64,000 bases of DNA from Enterococcus termitis. Its GTDB lineage: Bacteria; Bacillota; Bacilli; Lactobacillales; Enterococcaceae. Below, in pieces: positions 1 through 8,979 of this stretch. A model generated the notes under the pieces. That model saw nothing but the letters and a program-made list of their open reading frames with translations. It was not told the DNA's origin and did no database searches. Every line of letters starts with the position of its first letter. The first letter of the stretch is position 1. The DNA lies in the NCBI RefSeq assembly GCF_001730305.1, contig NZ_MIJY01000012.1, positions 186,001 to 250,000 on the forward strand, read 5' to 3'. The translations under genes were made by a program, and so were the position numbers.

Positions 1-972
1 TTTATTTATAATTTCTCCGCTAGTGTATGTTTTAAATGAAATCCTAGGCCCAGCTTCAGTTTGTCCATATGTCTGTACAATTTTATCTTTTCCAAAATAT
101 TCACAAAAATTTTGAATATATTCAGTTTTACAAGGTCCTCCTCCAAAACAAATTTGTATTAAACTACTAATATCATAAAGGTTTCCATACCTATAATCGA
201 TAATCATTTTTAGCATTGTAGGCACTGCGGTAAAGTGCGTTATTTTTTCTTTTTCTGTTATATGAAAAAAATTTTTTGCTATAAATTTTGATTCAGAAAT
301 TACTATTCTTGCTGCTAAGAACAAACTAGTTAAAAATTGAGACGTATTACAATAGCCAAAATACATTGGAAGAGCAATAAGAAATACAGATTTTTCATTT
401 GCTCTTAAAGAGGGTAAATTGTTTTTTATATTTGTTAATAAATTTTCGTGCGTTAACATTACTCGTTTAGAATTCGAGGTGGTACCTGAAGTAGGTAATA
501 AAATTGCCACACTTTTATCTTGAACTACCTCATTTACTCTTTCTTTAAAAGTATTATCCTCAAACTTTTTTATCTCAATTTTCATTTCTTCAGTCACGTT
601 TACTTCAATCAAAATAATTTCTCTTTTTTCTTGAAGGATCCATTTCTGTATTTGGTCACTTTGAGATTTATCAACAAGCATATAGGTCACATCACAAAAT
701 TTCAGTTCAGATAATAAATTTTCATTACTCATATTTGGATTTAACGGAACTATTGTTTCTCCCAAAAATGTAATACCAAAGTAGGCAATAGCATATTCAA
801 TGCTATTATTCATACATAACGCAACATTCCCAAATACTTGATTATCTAAGAAAAAATTGTGCAATTCACTTGATAATGTGTACCAATTTTCAAATGACAG
901 ATGTTTATTTCCTTGAGTAATAGCAACTTTATTATTCTTTTTTTGTGTAACTAATAGATTTTTTATATTCAA
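1..972 (-). CDS. AMP-binding acyl/amino-acid ligase (3' part off the window)
   Basis: Adenylate-forming enzyme of the ANL superfamily, activating a carboxylic acid as acyl-AMP; the substrate is unknown. Reading leftward from a TTG at 972 (GGAGAG just upstream, 9 bases after the stop of the preceding gene) the frame stays open to the window edge, giving about 324 residues. It shows the P-loop core LLPTSGTTSNSKRVMLTHEN and later YGQTEAGPR, the A3 and A5 motifs of AMP-dependent ligases. The C-terminal hinge and lid domain lie outside. It is the last visible gene of the leftward operon, and no carrier-protein gene is visible. It could be an acyl-CoA synthetase, a stand-alone adenylation enzyme or the start of a larger protein. 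Confidence 0.85.
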   Translation of the reverse strand, partial: MNIKNLLVTQKKNNKVAITQGNKHLSFENWYTLSSELHNFFLDNQVFGNVALCMNNSIEYAIAYFGITFLGETIVPLNPNMSNENLLSELKFCDVTYMLVDKSQSDQIQKWILQEKREIILIEVNVTEEMKIEIKKFEDNTFKERVNEVVQDKSVAILLPTSGTTSNSKRVMLTHENLLTNIKNNLPSLRANEKSVFLIALPMYFGYCNTSQFLTSLFLAARIVISESKFIAKNFFHITEKEKITHFTAVPTMLKMIIDYRYGNLYDISSLIQICFGGGPCKTEYIQNFCEYFGKDKIVQTYGQTEAGPRISFKTYTSGEIINK

Positions 973-981
973 TTTACTCTC

Positions 982-2202
982 CTAATCAATTGTTTTATCG
1001 ATAACTGTTCTTTTTTTTCCTGATTCAAAGGAAAGTTCAATTTCAGATTGTACTTTCATCTCTATGCAAATAGATGGTAATACCTCATTTCCAATATTTT
1101 TTAAGTGTTTTTCAACCAATGATTTTTGCTTTTCTTGTTCTAAAACAACTATAAATAAAATTTCGTTGCTATTTAATTTGTGTATTTGATATTTTATTAT
1201 AGACGTGCCTTTCATTCTTCGATTTATCTCTCTAACAACATATGAAAAAACAATAGAATTATAAGAAGTGCCACATAATTCTATGTATTCAGAATGTCTT
1301 CCTCCCATAATTTTTAGTTTAAATTCATCATTTTTTTCAACTAATTTAACATTATCTTTCACTCTGTAACGAATTAACGGCCACATTGAATTAGACAAAC
1401 TTGTAACCAATATCCCTGTATTTTCACTAGACAATGTATCATTTTCTATAAAAACATTATCTTCATTTATTTCTAACATGTTCCCTTCACCGTATCCGAT
1501 TGTCCAAAATTCTCTAAGCCCATAATGATTAATTACAGTTGTTTTAAAGGTCTCTTTGATATACTTGAATTCTTCTTCTGAAATATACTCTCCAGTCAAT
1601 TCAATATATTTCAGTTCAGGTATTCTCAATGCGTATCGATTAATTACCCTAGCTAAAGCCAGTACCGCCGAAGGAACTGCGTGAAGCCACTGACACCCAG
1701 TATTACTAATAGTCTCAATAAAAAGCTTCAATTTAGGTTCAGATAGATCAAACAAAGAAAGTAACAATTGTTTTTCAGAATCTACTACTGCATCAGTAAT
1801 TGTTTTCCCTTTTATATGTCTTGATGAATAGAACTGAACAACTTTATCATTTATATTTAAATTAGGAACTATACTCTTTCTAATACTCCATAATTTTTTT
1901 GAAAAAAGAATCTTCTCCTTTTCCCCCATATAACAGCGTAAAGGCTCTCCATCTGTTCCACTGGTATCATCAAAAAACAATTTGGATTGGGAAATTTGTG
2001 AAGGGAGTAGTGTTTCCTCAACGCCTAACAAATCTTTTTTTTCAATCACAGGAATATTTTTACTAAAATATTGATAATCAAATTGATTAAATGAAACCAT
2101 TGTTTCATTTAACATTCTTTTCTTATAAAATGGATTTTCATAAATATTTATAAGCATTCTGTAAATTTTTTCCTTGTTCCTTAAAAAATTTTTTTCATTC
2201 AT
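982..2202 (-). CDS. PaaK/coenzyme F390 synthetase-like adenylate-forming enzyme
   Basis: A 406-residue protein resembling the phenylacetate-CoA ligase/CoF synthetase branch of adenylate-forming enzymes. The segment DDTSGTDGEPLRCY (about residue 78) corresponds to the phosphate-binding SGTTGxP loop. NHYGLREFWTIGYG, about 150 residues later, matches the adenine-binding region, and a C-terminal RYRVKDNVKLVE-type segment is present. These enzymes activate aryl, amino or acyl acids; the substrate here is not predictable. The gene lies between the radical SAM gene and the second ligase with short gaps, so it is co-transcribed. Two distantly related adenylating enzymes side by side suggest activation of two different building blocks. 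Confidence 0.75.
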   Translation of the reverse strand: MNEKNFLRNKEKIYRMLINIYENPFYKKRMLNETMVSFNQFDYQYFSKNIPVIEKKDLLGVEETLLPSQISQSKLFFDDTSGTDGEPLRCYMGEKEKILFSKKLWSIRKSIVPNLNINDKVVQFYSSRHIKGKTITDAVVDSEKQLLLSLFDLSEPKLKLFIETISNTGCQWLHAVPSAVLALARVINRYALRIPELKYIELTGEYISEEEFKYIKETFKTTVINHYGLREFWTIGYGEGNMLEINEDNVFIENDTLSSENTGILVTSLSNSMWPLIRYRVKDNVKLVEKNDEFKLKIMGGRHSEYIELCGTSYNSIVFSYVVREINRRMKGTSIIKYQIHKLNSNEILFIVVLEQEKQKSLVEKHLKNIGNEVLPSICIEMKVQSEIELSFESGKKRTVIDKTID

Positions 2203-2223
2203 TGATTTTATTTCCCTCCTAAA

Positions 2224-3363
2224 TTAAATGAAAAAGTCATTACTTTCATATTTTATTTCGCTACTATCTAAAGACTGCTCAAAAATATCATTCTGAACCC
2301 CTTGTCCAATTTTACAGCAATCATTTGTAGTACATTTTTCATAGTGATAAAACTTGAAAGATTCTTCTTGTAAAACTTTTAAAGAATCTTCAAAAATCGA
2401 GCCAATTTTTTTATTATTTTGTGTTGCACACATTACACATGGAAAAACTGAGCCCTCAGGTCTTACAATCCATCTAAAAAGTGATGTATAACATTTCTTA
2501 GCGGTTATTTCTTTTGGTTGTTTAGTTTTTTTAAAATAATCTCCCAGATTCGTCTGCTCTTTTACAAATTTTTCTAGATCAGGTTCTTTACAAATTATTT
2601 CTTCCAACTTTTTCATAGTCTCAAAAAAATATTTAGATAAATCATTAGTATTTACTTCATCCTCTTTATCCTCAACTTGAAGTAAGGGGCAATCACATGA
2701 TTCTATTGGACAAGTCTTTCTAAACTGTATATTTACTCTTGTCTGTTTAAAATATTTTAATAGATCATAAATTTCTTCTAAATTTTCATTATTTATAAGA
2801 TAACCTATACCAATTTTACTCACATCGCTTTTTAAGAATTGATTGTTAATTTTCTCCAAGACTTTCTTCAATGTATAACCTTTAGATTTTAAATAACTGG
2901 TAGGATTTGTATAGTCTAGAGAAATCCGCAACCATTCAAATTTATCAAGTGTTTCTTTTTTTATAATTGTACTTCCATTTGTAATTAATCCTAATTTCGC
3001 ATTAGTATGCTCAGATAAATATTGAACTAAATCTCCAAAATTTTTTCTATTTTCTTTATCATAGTACAATGTGGGTTCTCCTCCACCTACGATAGTAATA
3101 GCTTTGGGATCAAGCATTCTTAATTTATCCAATTGATCAAAAGGATATATCACTCTATTACCAGATAATGAATTACTTTTTTTATAAGAGCAGAACGAAC
3201 AATTAAAGTTACATATATCTGATGGGTGAAACTCTATAAATTTACCTACATTCTTTCCATCATTGATAGTAGAAAAATATGTATCTTTATAATTTAAAAC
3301 TTTATTTTGATTTCTTAATTTTTTTGAATCATTACTTTTTAGCTCTAACATAATTTTCCACAT
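2224..3363 (-). CDS. Radical SAM protein with SPASM-like C-terminal cysteines
   Basis: Radical SAM enzyme of 379 residues. The CX3CX2C cluster motif is CNFNCSFC (about residue 52), followed by a GGGEPTLY SAM-binding motif. The C-terminal third carries CYTSLFRWIVRPEGSVFPC, CATQ and a KCTTNDCC group, resembling the twitch/SPASM auxiliary-cluster region found in peptide- and amino-acid-modifying members. The gene overlaps the end of the M20 gene by 19 bases, implying coupled translation. A second in-frame ATG at 3351 is a possible alternative start with a GTGGAAA sequence before it. No obvious precursor-peptide gene lies next to it, so the substrate may be a small molecule or an activated amino acid. 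Confidence 0.85.
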   Translation of the reverse strand: MWKIMLELKSNDSKKLRNQNKVLNYKDTYFSTINDGKNVGKFIEFHPSDICNFNCSFCSYKKSNSLSGNRVIYPFDQLDKLRMLDPKAITIVGGGEPTLYYDKENRKNFGDLVQYLSEHTNAKLGLITNGSTIIKKETLDKFEWLRISLDYTNPTSYLKSKGYTLKKVLEKINNQFLKSDVSKIGIGYLINNENLEEIYDLLKYFKQTRVNIQFRKTCPIESCDCPLLQVEDKEDEVNTNDLSKYFFETMKKLEEIICKEPDLEKFVKEQTNLGDYFKKTKQPKEITAKKCYTSLFRWIVRPEGSVFPCVMCATQNNKKIGSIFEDSLKVLQEESFKFYHYEKCTTNDCCKIGQGVQNDIFEQSLDSSEIKYESNDFFI

Positions 3364-4481
3364 CCATTTAACAAAATATTTTCTAAAATTTTATAGCTTA
3401 TATTTATTTCCTCAATATTCACTTTTTCATTATATTGATGTGCATGATCCAAAGAACCTGGGCCGAAAATCACCGTGTTCAATCCTAATCGATTATAAAA
3501 TCCTGCATCTGATCCACCCTGAAATAATAAGCCTTCTGTCTGTCCTGACTCCAACATCATCAACTCTATTATCTCGTCAGATTCAAAACTATTTATCCAT
3601 GAATACATTTCCGGAGCATAATCAGCCATTGTCCACTTAATTTCATAAAATGCTAATAGTTCCTCAATACGTTTCAATAGTTTCTTTTTATGATCTTCTT
3701 GTAAAACTCGGATATCAATAATACAACTTGAGTAATCCTGAACAGTTCCCGGATGTTCTCCTCCATACAAAGAACCAATATTTATATTAGGATATTGATC
3801 TAATCCTCTTAAAGTTTCTGCATATTTAGTAATTGAAACTAATATCTCTGTCATTATTCTAGGTGCAGATACCCCTTGATAATATTTACCTGCATGAGCT
3901 TTTTTTCCAAATATTTCTATCTTTAGCCATTTATTCCCTAATGATTTTGTTGCTAGTCTAGCTGAGGTTGGTTCTAGTATTATAGCTAGTTTATATTGTT
4001 CTTTTCTTAAATACTTGAAATCACATAACTTCCTACAACCAAAAAAACTATTATTCTCCTCATCAACAACAAAATGAAATTCCAAATTATATAATGGTTT
4101 TTGTTTTTTCTTACCTATGGTTATGAGTAAAAAAATCATAACTGCTAAGCCTGACTTCATATCTGAAGCACCTAATCCATAAACTTCTCCATCTATAATA
4201 GTTGGAGAAAATGGAGGTGTTTTCCATTTTTTTATATCTCCAAAAGGTTTCGTATCCATGTGTCCATTTAAAATGATTGTTTCTTCGGATGTACCTTTGA
4301 CGTAAACTATTATATTTTTTCTCAATTTCATTTTATCGAAACTGATACACTCATATTCAAAACCGTAGTAATCTAATTTTTGAAGTATATACTTTGAAAT
4401 TTGTTCTTCATATTCCCCTGGATTTTGAGAATCAATTCTTATTAAATTAAACAATTGTTCAATTAGAATTTTCGAACTCAT
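3345..4481 (-). CDS. M20 family metallo-amidohydrolase (ArgE/DapE type)
   Basis: Zinc-dependent hydrolase of the M20 family, 378 residues. Metal-site motifs are visible: LNGHMDTKPFG, ASDMKSGLAVM, DEENNSFFGC, EPTSARL and a C-terminal GPGSLDHAHQYNE. The insert near residue 180, WLKIEIFGKKAHAGKYYQG, is the dimerisation or lid domain. Relatives deacylate N-acyl amino acids or cleave small peptides. Within this operon it may remove an N-acyl group or a peptide-like protecting group, but that is inference. It overlaps the Fe-S gene by 4 bases (ATGA) and the radical SAM gene by 19 bases. Confidence 0.85.
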   Translation of the reverse strand: MSSKILIEQLFNLIRIDSQNPGEYEEQISKYILQKLDYYGFEYECISFDKMKLRKNIIVYVKGTSEETIILNGHMDTKPFGDIKKWKTPPFSPTIIDGEVYGLGASDMKSGLAVMIFLLITIGKKKQKPLYNLEFHFVVDEENNSFFGCRKLCDFKYLRKEQYKLAIILEPTSARLATKSLGNKWLKIEIFGKKAHAGKYYQGVSAPRIMTEILVSITKYAETLRGLDQYPNINIGSLYGGEHPGTVQDYSSCIIDIRVLQEDHKKKLLKRIEELLAFYEIKWTMADYAPEMYSWINSFESDEIIELMMLESGQTEGLLFQGGSDAGFYNRLGLNTVIFGPGSLDHAHQYNEKVNIEEINISYKILENILLNGCGKLC

Positions 4482-4717
4482 CGGCCTAATTCCTTTTTCA
4501 CTTCGTCAAATTTTATCCCCATCGGACATTTTGATAATGCTAAACATTGACTTCTGCACATGGAGCATTGCTTCCAAATAAAATCTAAGTTATCTTTTGA
4601 GTTATGATAATTATTTATAATCAAACTCTTAGGTGAATATTGCTCATTTTTTGTCCTTTGATAAGCTGGACAATCAGAAAGACATAGACCACACTTTGAA
4701 CAGTTAAAATATAGCAT
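4478..4717 (-). CDS. Small Fe-S protein, mini GlcF-like
   Basis: A 79-residue protein with two cysteine groups, CSKCGLCLSDCP near the N-terminus and CSMCRSQCLALSKCP in the second half, arranged like the two-cluster ferredoxin head of GlcF/lactate-oxidase Fe-S subunits but without their long CCG-domain tail. A GGAGG site precedes the ATG, and the gene overlaps the flavin oxidase gene by 14 bases. It is most likely the electron-transfer partner of that oxidase. The small size may be original or the result of domain loss. Confidence 0.8.
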   Translation of the reverse strand: MLYFNCSKCGLCLSDCPAYQRTKNEQYSPKSLIINNYHNSKDNLDFIWKQCSMCRSQCLALSKCPMGIKFDEVKKELGR

Positions 4718-6908
4718 GCAATACCTCCTCCAGCTCTTTTTCCAGCATCAATTGCTTTTTGAGAGTTTCATTAATATATATAATTTTTTCAATTTGTTCT
4801 CTCAAATTTATCCTTCTTATACTTAATATATTTTGATATTCAGTCATTTTAATCCGGTTTTCTGTAATTAATGTTTTGTAATCAATAAGAATTCCCTTAT
4901 CAAAACATTCTTTTGAAATTTTACTTTTAAATGAATAAATATAGAAATCGCTTGAAAAATTTATAAATGGCCGAAATACGATTTTCTTTATCTTTTCCCC
5001 ACTTTGTTCGGGCCTCCCTACCAAATACTGACTTGTTTTTCCATCTTTTTTCACAATATACTTTGTTCCATAATAATAATCTAACTTTCCCTCTACTTCG
5101 TACAAACAAAGTTGCCCCTTAATATATTCTTTATTGATACATTTCACACATATATCTTGAATAGAAGTGGACTTAGACAATAGAAACCCAATCAAATTGA
5201 ACCCCATAACATTTTTTAATGTCTTACTTCCAAATTCCACTTTTTCATTTTCTATATATGTTATATAATTTTGTATTTCATAGCAGTTATCATAAAAACT
5301 TGGTATCCCATATTTGATTAAATTTATGATATATTCTTCTCCATTTATTATCGGATAATAAGGAATGGCATAGTTTCTATAACCTTGTTTATTTAATAAC
5401 GTTTTTAATGTATCTTGAGGTTGTATTGATATTAGACCATCTCTATGATCTACAATATGATTTTCTGAACTTATTCGTCTTATTTGCCATTGAAAGTCCC
5501 CTCCATTAATATATTTATTTTTTAGGCCTACAATTTTATTAATGTATTTTTCTTTATTTGATTTATAATCTTTACAAATGAGTTTGTCGACGTTCAATAA
5601 ATAATCTGGATCAAATTTTTCTTTTATTTTTTTAAATACTTCTTCTATCATTGATGGAGTAATCAATGACTGAAAATCTTTTTTTTCTTGTCCAATGCCA
5701 TGTTCACCAGTTATTGTTCCTCCCAGTTTAACTGTCTTACTTAATATAAGGAAAAGAAATAATTCTAGCTTTTCTCTATCTTCAATAGAACTTGAATCAT
5801 AAAAAACCGTAGGGTGAATATTTCCATCCCCTGCATGATATGTATTCATCAACGGCATCAATAACATATTTGAAACTTTATAAAGGTATTCAAGCATAAT
5901 ACTTAATTTCGACCTAGGAATTACACTATCAAATAAAAAATAAGTATAATGATTGTATTCACTTCTTATCACTTGAACATTTCTTTGTACAATATCCAGT
6001 CGTTCTTTATGAAGATTGTCTTTGATTATTTCTGTACCTTGAAACCTAGCTATCAATGATTTGAGTTTTTTAGTATACATATTTAATTTTTCTTTTGAAT
6101 ATGACTCAATAGAAATAATAACATTGCAACCTACTACCTTATTAATATTCATAGCAGGTATAAACGGATCTGTTGACATATCTATAGCAGATAATGGAAT
6201 TTTTTTATCAGTTACCTCTAGTATGAACCTTATCCCTGCTCTGTAATCACTAAAATAGACTATACTAATAGCTTCAAAATCTTCTTTAGCAAGAACTTTT
6301 AAATTAGCATGTAAAACAGGTGCTAAAGTTCCTTCTGAACCAATCAATAGATCTTTAATAGGGTAATTTTTTAACGAATACTGATTATCATACCCTAAAG
6401 CTAAAGTGTCATTTTGATAATGAATATTCATTTTTTTTATATAATTTTTTGTAACCCCATATTTAAAACAATAAGCTCCACCAGCATTCATATTAATTAT
6501 CCCACCCAAAGTTGCAACGTTTTTGGAAGCGGGATCAGGTGGAAAATGTCTAAATGGAAGAGCTGCGTTTTTTATTTCATCAACCGTACAACTTGAAGAT
6601 ACATCTACCAAAGTATTTGTCTCTATATCTAATTCCCATTTTTTTTCCATGCGTAATGTACTTACAATAATGTCATTATTAATTGGAACTACACTACCCA
6701 CATAGTTGGTTGCTCCACCCCTTATTAAATAAGGCAGCCTCTGAGATTTCAAATAATTAATAACCATAATCATTTCTTTTTCATTTTTTGGAAATACAAC
6801 TAATTCAGGAAAATTCTTTTCTAAAAAAGCATCATAAGCAAAAACAGCCAAATTCTCAGTTTCAAAATATATTTCATTTCTTTTAAAGAAACATCTATGT
6901 TCCATCAT
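4704..6908 (-). CDS. FAD-linked oxidase, GlcD-GlcE-like fusion
   Basis: Flavoprotein of about 734 residues. The first 450 residues match GlcD/D-lactate dehydrogenase-type FAD oxidases: a PCMH FAD-binding domain with IRGGATNYVGSVVP, then HAGDGNIHPTVFYD and GTITGEHGIGQEKKDF. The remaining 270 residues carry FGSKTLKNVMGFNLIGFLLS, which resembles the FAD-binding KNVAGYD region of GlcE, suggesting GlcD and GlcE fused in one chain. The chosen start is the ATG at 6908, eight bases after GGAAGGA; a TTG at 6926 is also open but lies at the ribosome site itself. The expected reaction is oxidation of a 2-hydroxy acid or similar substrate with the adjacent Fe-S protein as electron acceptor. The substrate is unknown. 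Confidence 0.8.
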   Translation of the reverse strand: MMEHRCFFKRNEIYFETENLAVFAYDAFLEKNFPELVVFPKNEKEMIMVINYLKSQRLPYLIRGGATNYVGSVVPINNDIIVSTLRMEKKWELDIETNTLVDVSSSCTVDEIKNAALPFRHFPPDPASKNVATLGGIINMNAGGAYCFKYGVTKNYIKKMNIHYQNDTLALGYDNQYSLKNYPIKDLLIGSEGTLAPVLHANLKVLAKEDFEAISIVYFSDYRAGIRFILEVTDKKIPLSAIDMSTDPFIPAMNINKVVGCNVIISIESYSKEKLNMYTKKLKSLIARFQGTEIIKDNLHKERLDIVQRNVQVIRSEYNHYTYFLFDSVIPRSKLSIMLEYLYKVSNMLLMPLMNTYHAGDGNIHPTVFYDSSSIEDREKLELFLFLILSKTVKLGGTITGEHGIGQEKKDFQSLITPSMIEEVFKKIKEKFDPDYLLNVDKLICKDYKSNKEKYINKIVGLKNKYINGGDFQWQIRRISSENHIVDHRDGLISIQPQDTLKTLLNKQGYRNYAIPYYPIINGEEYIINLIKYGIPSFYDNCYEIQNYITYIENEKVEFGSKTLKNVMGFNLIGFLLSKSTSIQDICVKCINKEYIKGQLCLYEVEGKLDYYYGTKYIVKKDGKTSQYLVGRPEQSGEKIKKIVFRPFINFSSDFYIYSFKSKISKECFDKGILIDYKTLITENRIKMTEYQNILSIRRINLREQIEKIIYINETLKKQLMLEKELEEVLHAIF

Positions 6909-6932
6909 TTTTTTTATCCTTCCCAATAATAT

Positions 6933-7913
6933 TTACCTTTTTTCAAGTATTAAATGAATCAATTGGTATGTGTTCTCTATTGATTTCATAGAAGCAATAT
7001 CTGATTCAACATTAATTTCAATACAATTTTTATAATGATTTAGCATCCTTCTTAGTGCTCCCCCAGGATAATATGTGTGATTCCAAAAAAATAAGTCAGG
7101 TACTTCTAATGTTTTCTCATAAATTTTAATATCTGGAGTATTTTGCTGTTCTATATTCATATTTTCCGAATATAGTTGATAGTTAGATATGAACCCATAC
7201 TCATTTACTTCCGATACTAACCAACAATTACTAAATAAAAGGAGGGCTTGATTATATTTAAATGAAACTGCTGTAACCAAATCTGCTTGATAATTTTTAT
7301 TAGATAAATATTTGTATTGAATCTCATTTATCTCTTCTAAGTTGGGGCTGAATAGAAAATTAAATAGGTCTAAGTCATGAATCAATGCTGTATAAAGTGT
7401 CGGTATGCTTCCATATTTTTTTAAGGCTTGATTTTGAAAATTTCTTTCAAATTTCCCAAATCTTAGTTCAAAATTCTGTATTCTTTTTTTCACTTCAATC
7501 GTTCTTGAATCGAATCTCAATATGTGCCCTGCATAAAAAAAAGTATCATTTTCTAATGCTATTTTTCTTAATTCCTTAACTTCTTCATAATTTAACGCAA
7601 TAGGTTTTTCAATAATGACCTTTTTCCCAATTCGCAAAAAATATTTAGCGTATTCAAAATGAGAATTTTCATTTGTTGTAATATCGACACAATCAAAATC
7701 TAATTTTTCTATTTGCTGCAACTCATCAAAAAAAGTTATTTGACTACTATCAGTATATTCAACAACCTCTTTATGATACTTTGACTGTTCATCATTTTGG
7801 CTGATTGAAAATCCTTCTTTTTCAAAAACACCAACAATTTCTACACCCAAATCATTCCATACATTATAATGCTTTTTTCCGAACCAGCCTAAACCAACCA
7901 ATAATACTTTCAT
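6933..7913 (-). CDS. Gfo/Idh/MocA family NAD(P)-dependent oxidoreductase
   Basis: Oxidoreductase of 326 residues and first gene of the leftward operon. The N-terminus, VLLVGLGWFGKKHYNVW, is a Rossmann nucleotide-binding motif, and IIEKPIALNYEEV (about residue 100) is the family's EKP catalytic motif. The C-terminal alpha/beta domain is present. Members oxidise or reduce sugar, inositol or amino-acid derived hydroxyl or imine groups. A ribosome site (GAGGAG) precedes the ATG. The neighbours suggest it makes or modifies a precursor of the pathway product; the substrate cannot be told. Confidence 0.85.
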   Translation of the reverse strand: MKVLLVGLGWFGKKHYNVWNDLGVEIVGVFEKEGFSISQNDEQSKYHKEVVEYTDSSQITFFDELQQIEKLDFDCVDITTNENSHFEYAKYFLRIGKKVIIEKPIALNYEEVKELRKIALENDTFFYAGHILRFDSRTIEVKKRIQNFELRFGKFERNFQNQALKKYGSIPTLYTALIHDLDLFNFLFSPNLEEINEIQYKYLSNKNYQADLVTAVSFKYNQALLLFSNCWLVSEVNEYGFISNYQLYSENMNIEQQNTPDIKIYEKTLEVPDLFFWNHTYYPGGALRRMLNHYKNCIEINVESDIASMKSIENTYQLIHLILEKR

Positions 7914-7953
7914 GCGTATCTTCTCCTCTTCTTTACCCAGTAATCCATAAAAT

Positions 7954-7983
7954 GTAATACAACAATACTTTTTTTTCTGTCAA
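7954..7983 (-). promoter_or_regulatory. Likely promoter of the leftward biosynthetic operon
   Basis: On the minus strand TTGACA (7978-7983) and TATTAC (7954-7959) are separated by 18 bases, just upstream of the first operon gene. The region between this promoter and the divergent regulator gene is AT-rich and could hold the regulator's operator, but no clear palindrome was found. Confidence 0.55.
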
Positions 7984-8139
7984 AATGTTTATTTCCTTTC
8001 TGTTTTGTGGTTTAATTTATATGTGATAGTCATTAAAATAATATTACATTATAACTGTATTTTTATTTTGATTTGTTCACGATATTCACATTTTTAAATA
8101 TTTCACAGGAGAATTAGGGAAAAATAGGGGGGAATTAAT

Positions 8140-8979
8140 ATGGAAAATATAGGAGCCACTTACAAGATGATACGGAAGAATAAAAAAATCACACAAAATG
8201 CTGTTTGTTCTGATAATTTGTCAAGAACTAGCTTGTCAAAATTTGAGAATGACAGACTTATGCCTACACTGTATTCTTTTATAAAGTTTCTAGAAAAAAT
8301 AGATATGAATTATGATGAATTTTTCTTTATTTGTAATAACTATGAGAATAAAGAGTTAGATGAACTACTTGATGAGTTTTACTTAATAAAAAATAATACT
8401 GAAATTTACAAAATAGAAAGCTTAAAAGAAAAATGTTCCAACTTTTTAGAAAATAATAGCAATTCTCTGATCTCAGATATGATTAACATTTTAAATTGCT
8501 TACTACTATTACAAAAGGATGAAGAAAAATTTTCATGCATTACTAAAATATCAGTGGCTAAAATTTGGGAACGAATATCCAACATGGATACATGGTTTTT
8601 AAATGAGATTAAGTTTCTCAATCATATTCTTTTTTACTTCCAAATAGATACTGCTATTGAAATTGGAAAAAAATTGATACTCAACATAAAAAGATACGAC
8701 AATTTTCATGGTATGGCTAATATAAAAATTTCTATTTATATAAATTTAGCTTATATGCTTGAATTACATGAGAATATTTCTAAGTCACAAACTTATTTAG
8801 ACATAGCTATGCATCTATCCAAAGAAAACAAAAGATATGATCTATATGCTATTGCACAATATAGATTGGGAAAAATAACTTTCAATAAAAAAATGATGCA
8901 ACACTCTCTGGAATTATTATCTTCGCTTGAAGAACACGACTTAATGAATGCTTTGATTACAGAAGGGAGAAAATCATGA
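8140..8979 (+). CDS. Rgg/GadR/MutR-type XRE transcriptional regulator
   Basis: A 279-residue regulator. The N-terminal 60 residues form an XRE helix-turn-helix (GATYKMIRKNKKITQNAV followed by SRTSLSKFEN), and the rest is helical, TPR-like sequence ending in paired helices, as in Rgg-type peptide-responsive regulators. The ribosome site AGGGGGG lies seven bases before the ATG. The gene is divergent from the biosynthetic operon and overlaps the SDR gene by four bases, so it probably controls the cluster. No convincing SHP-like pheromone gene was found next to it, so peptide control is family-based inference. Confidence 0.75.
   Translation: MENIGATYKMIRKNKKITQNAVCSDNLSRTSLSKFENDRLMPTLYSFIKFLEKIDMNYDEFFFICNNYENKELDELLDEFYLIKNNTEIYKIESLKEKCSNFLENNSNSLISDMINILNCLLLLQKDEEKFSCITKISVAKIWERISNMDTWFLNEIKFLNHILFYFQIDTAIEIGKKLILNIKRYDNFHGMANIKISIYINLAYMLELHENISKSQTYLDIAMHLSKENKRYDLYAIAQYRLGKITFNKKMMQHSLELLSSLEEHDLMNALITEGRKS

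Noticed and set aside
7985-8026. A 13-codon hydrophobic frame (MFISFLFCGLIYM) as a pheromone gene for the Rgg-type regulator
   Set aside because: It has no ribosome binding site and no SHP-like C-terminus; it is likely chance in AT-rich DNA.
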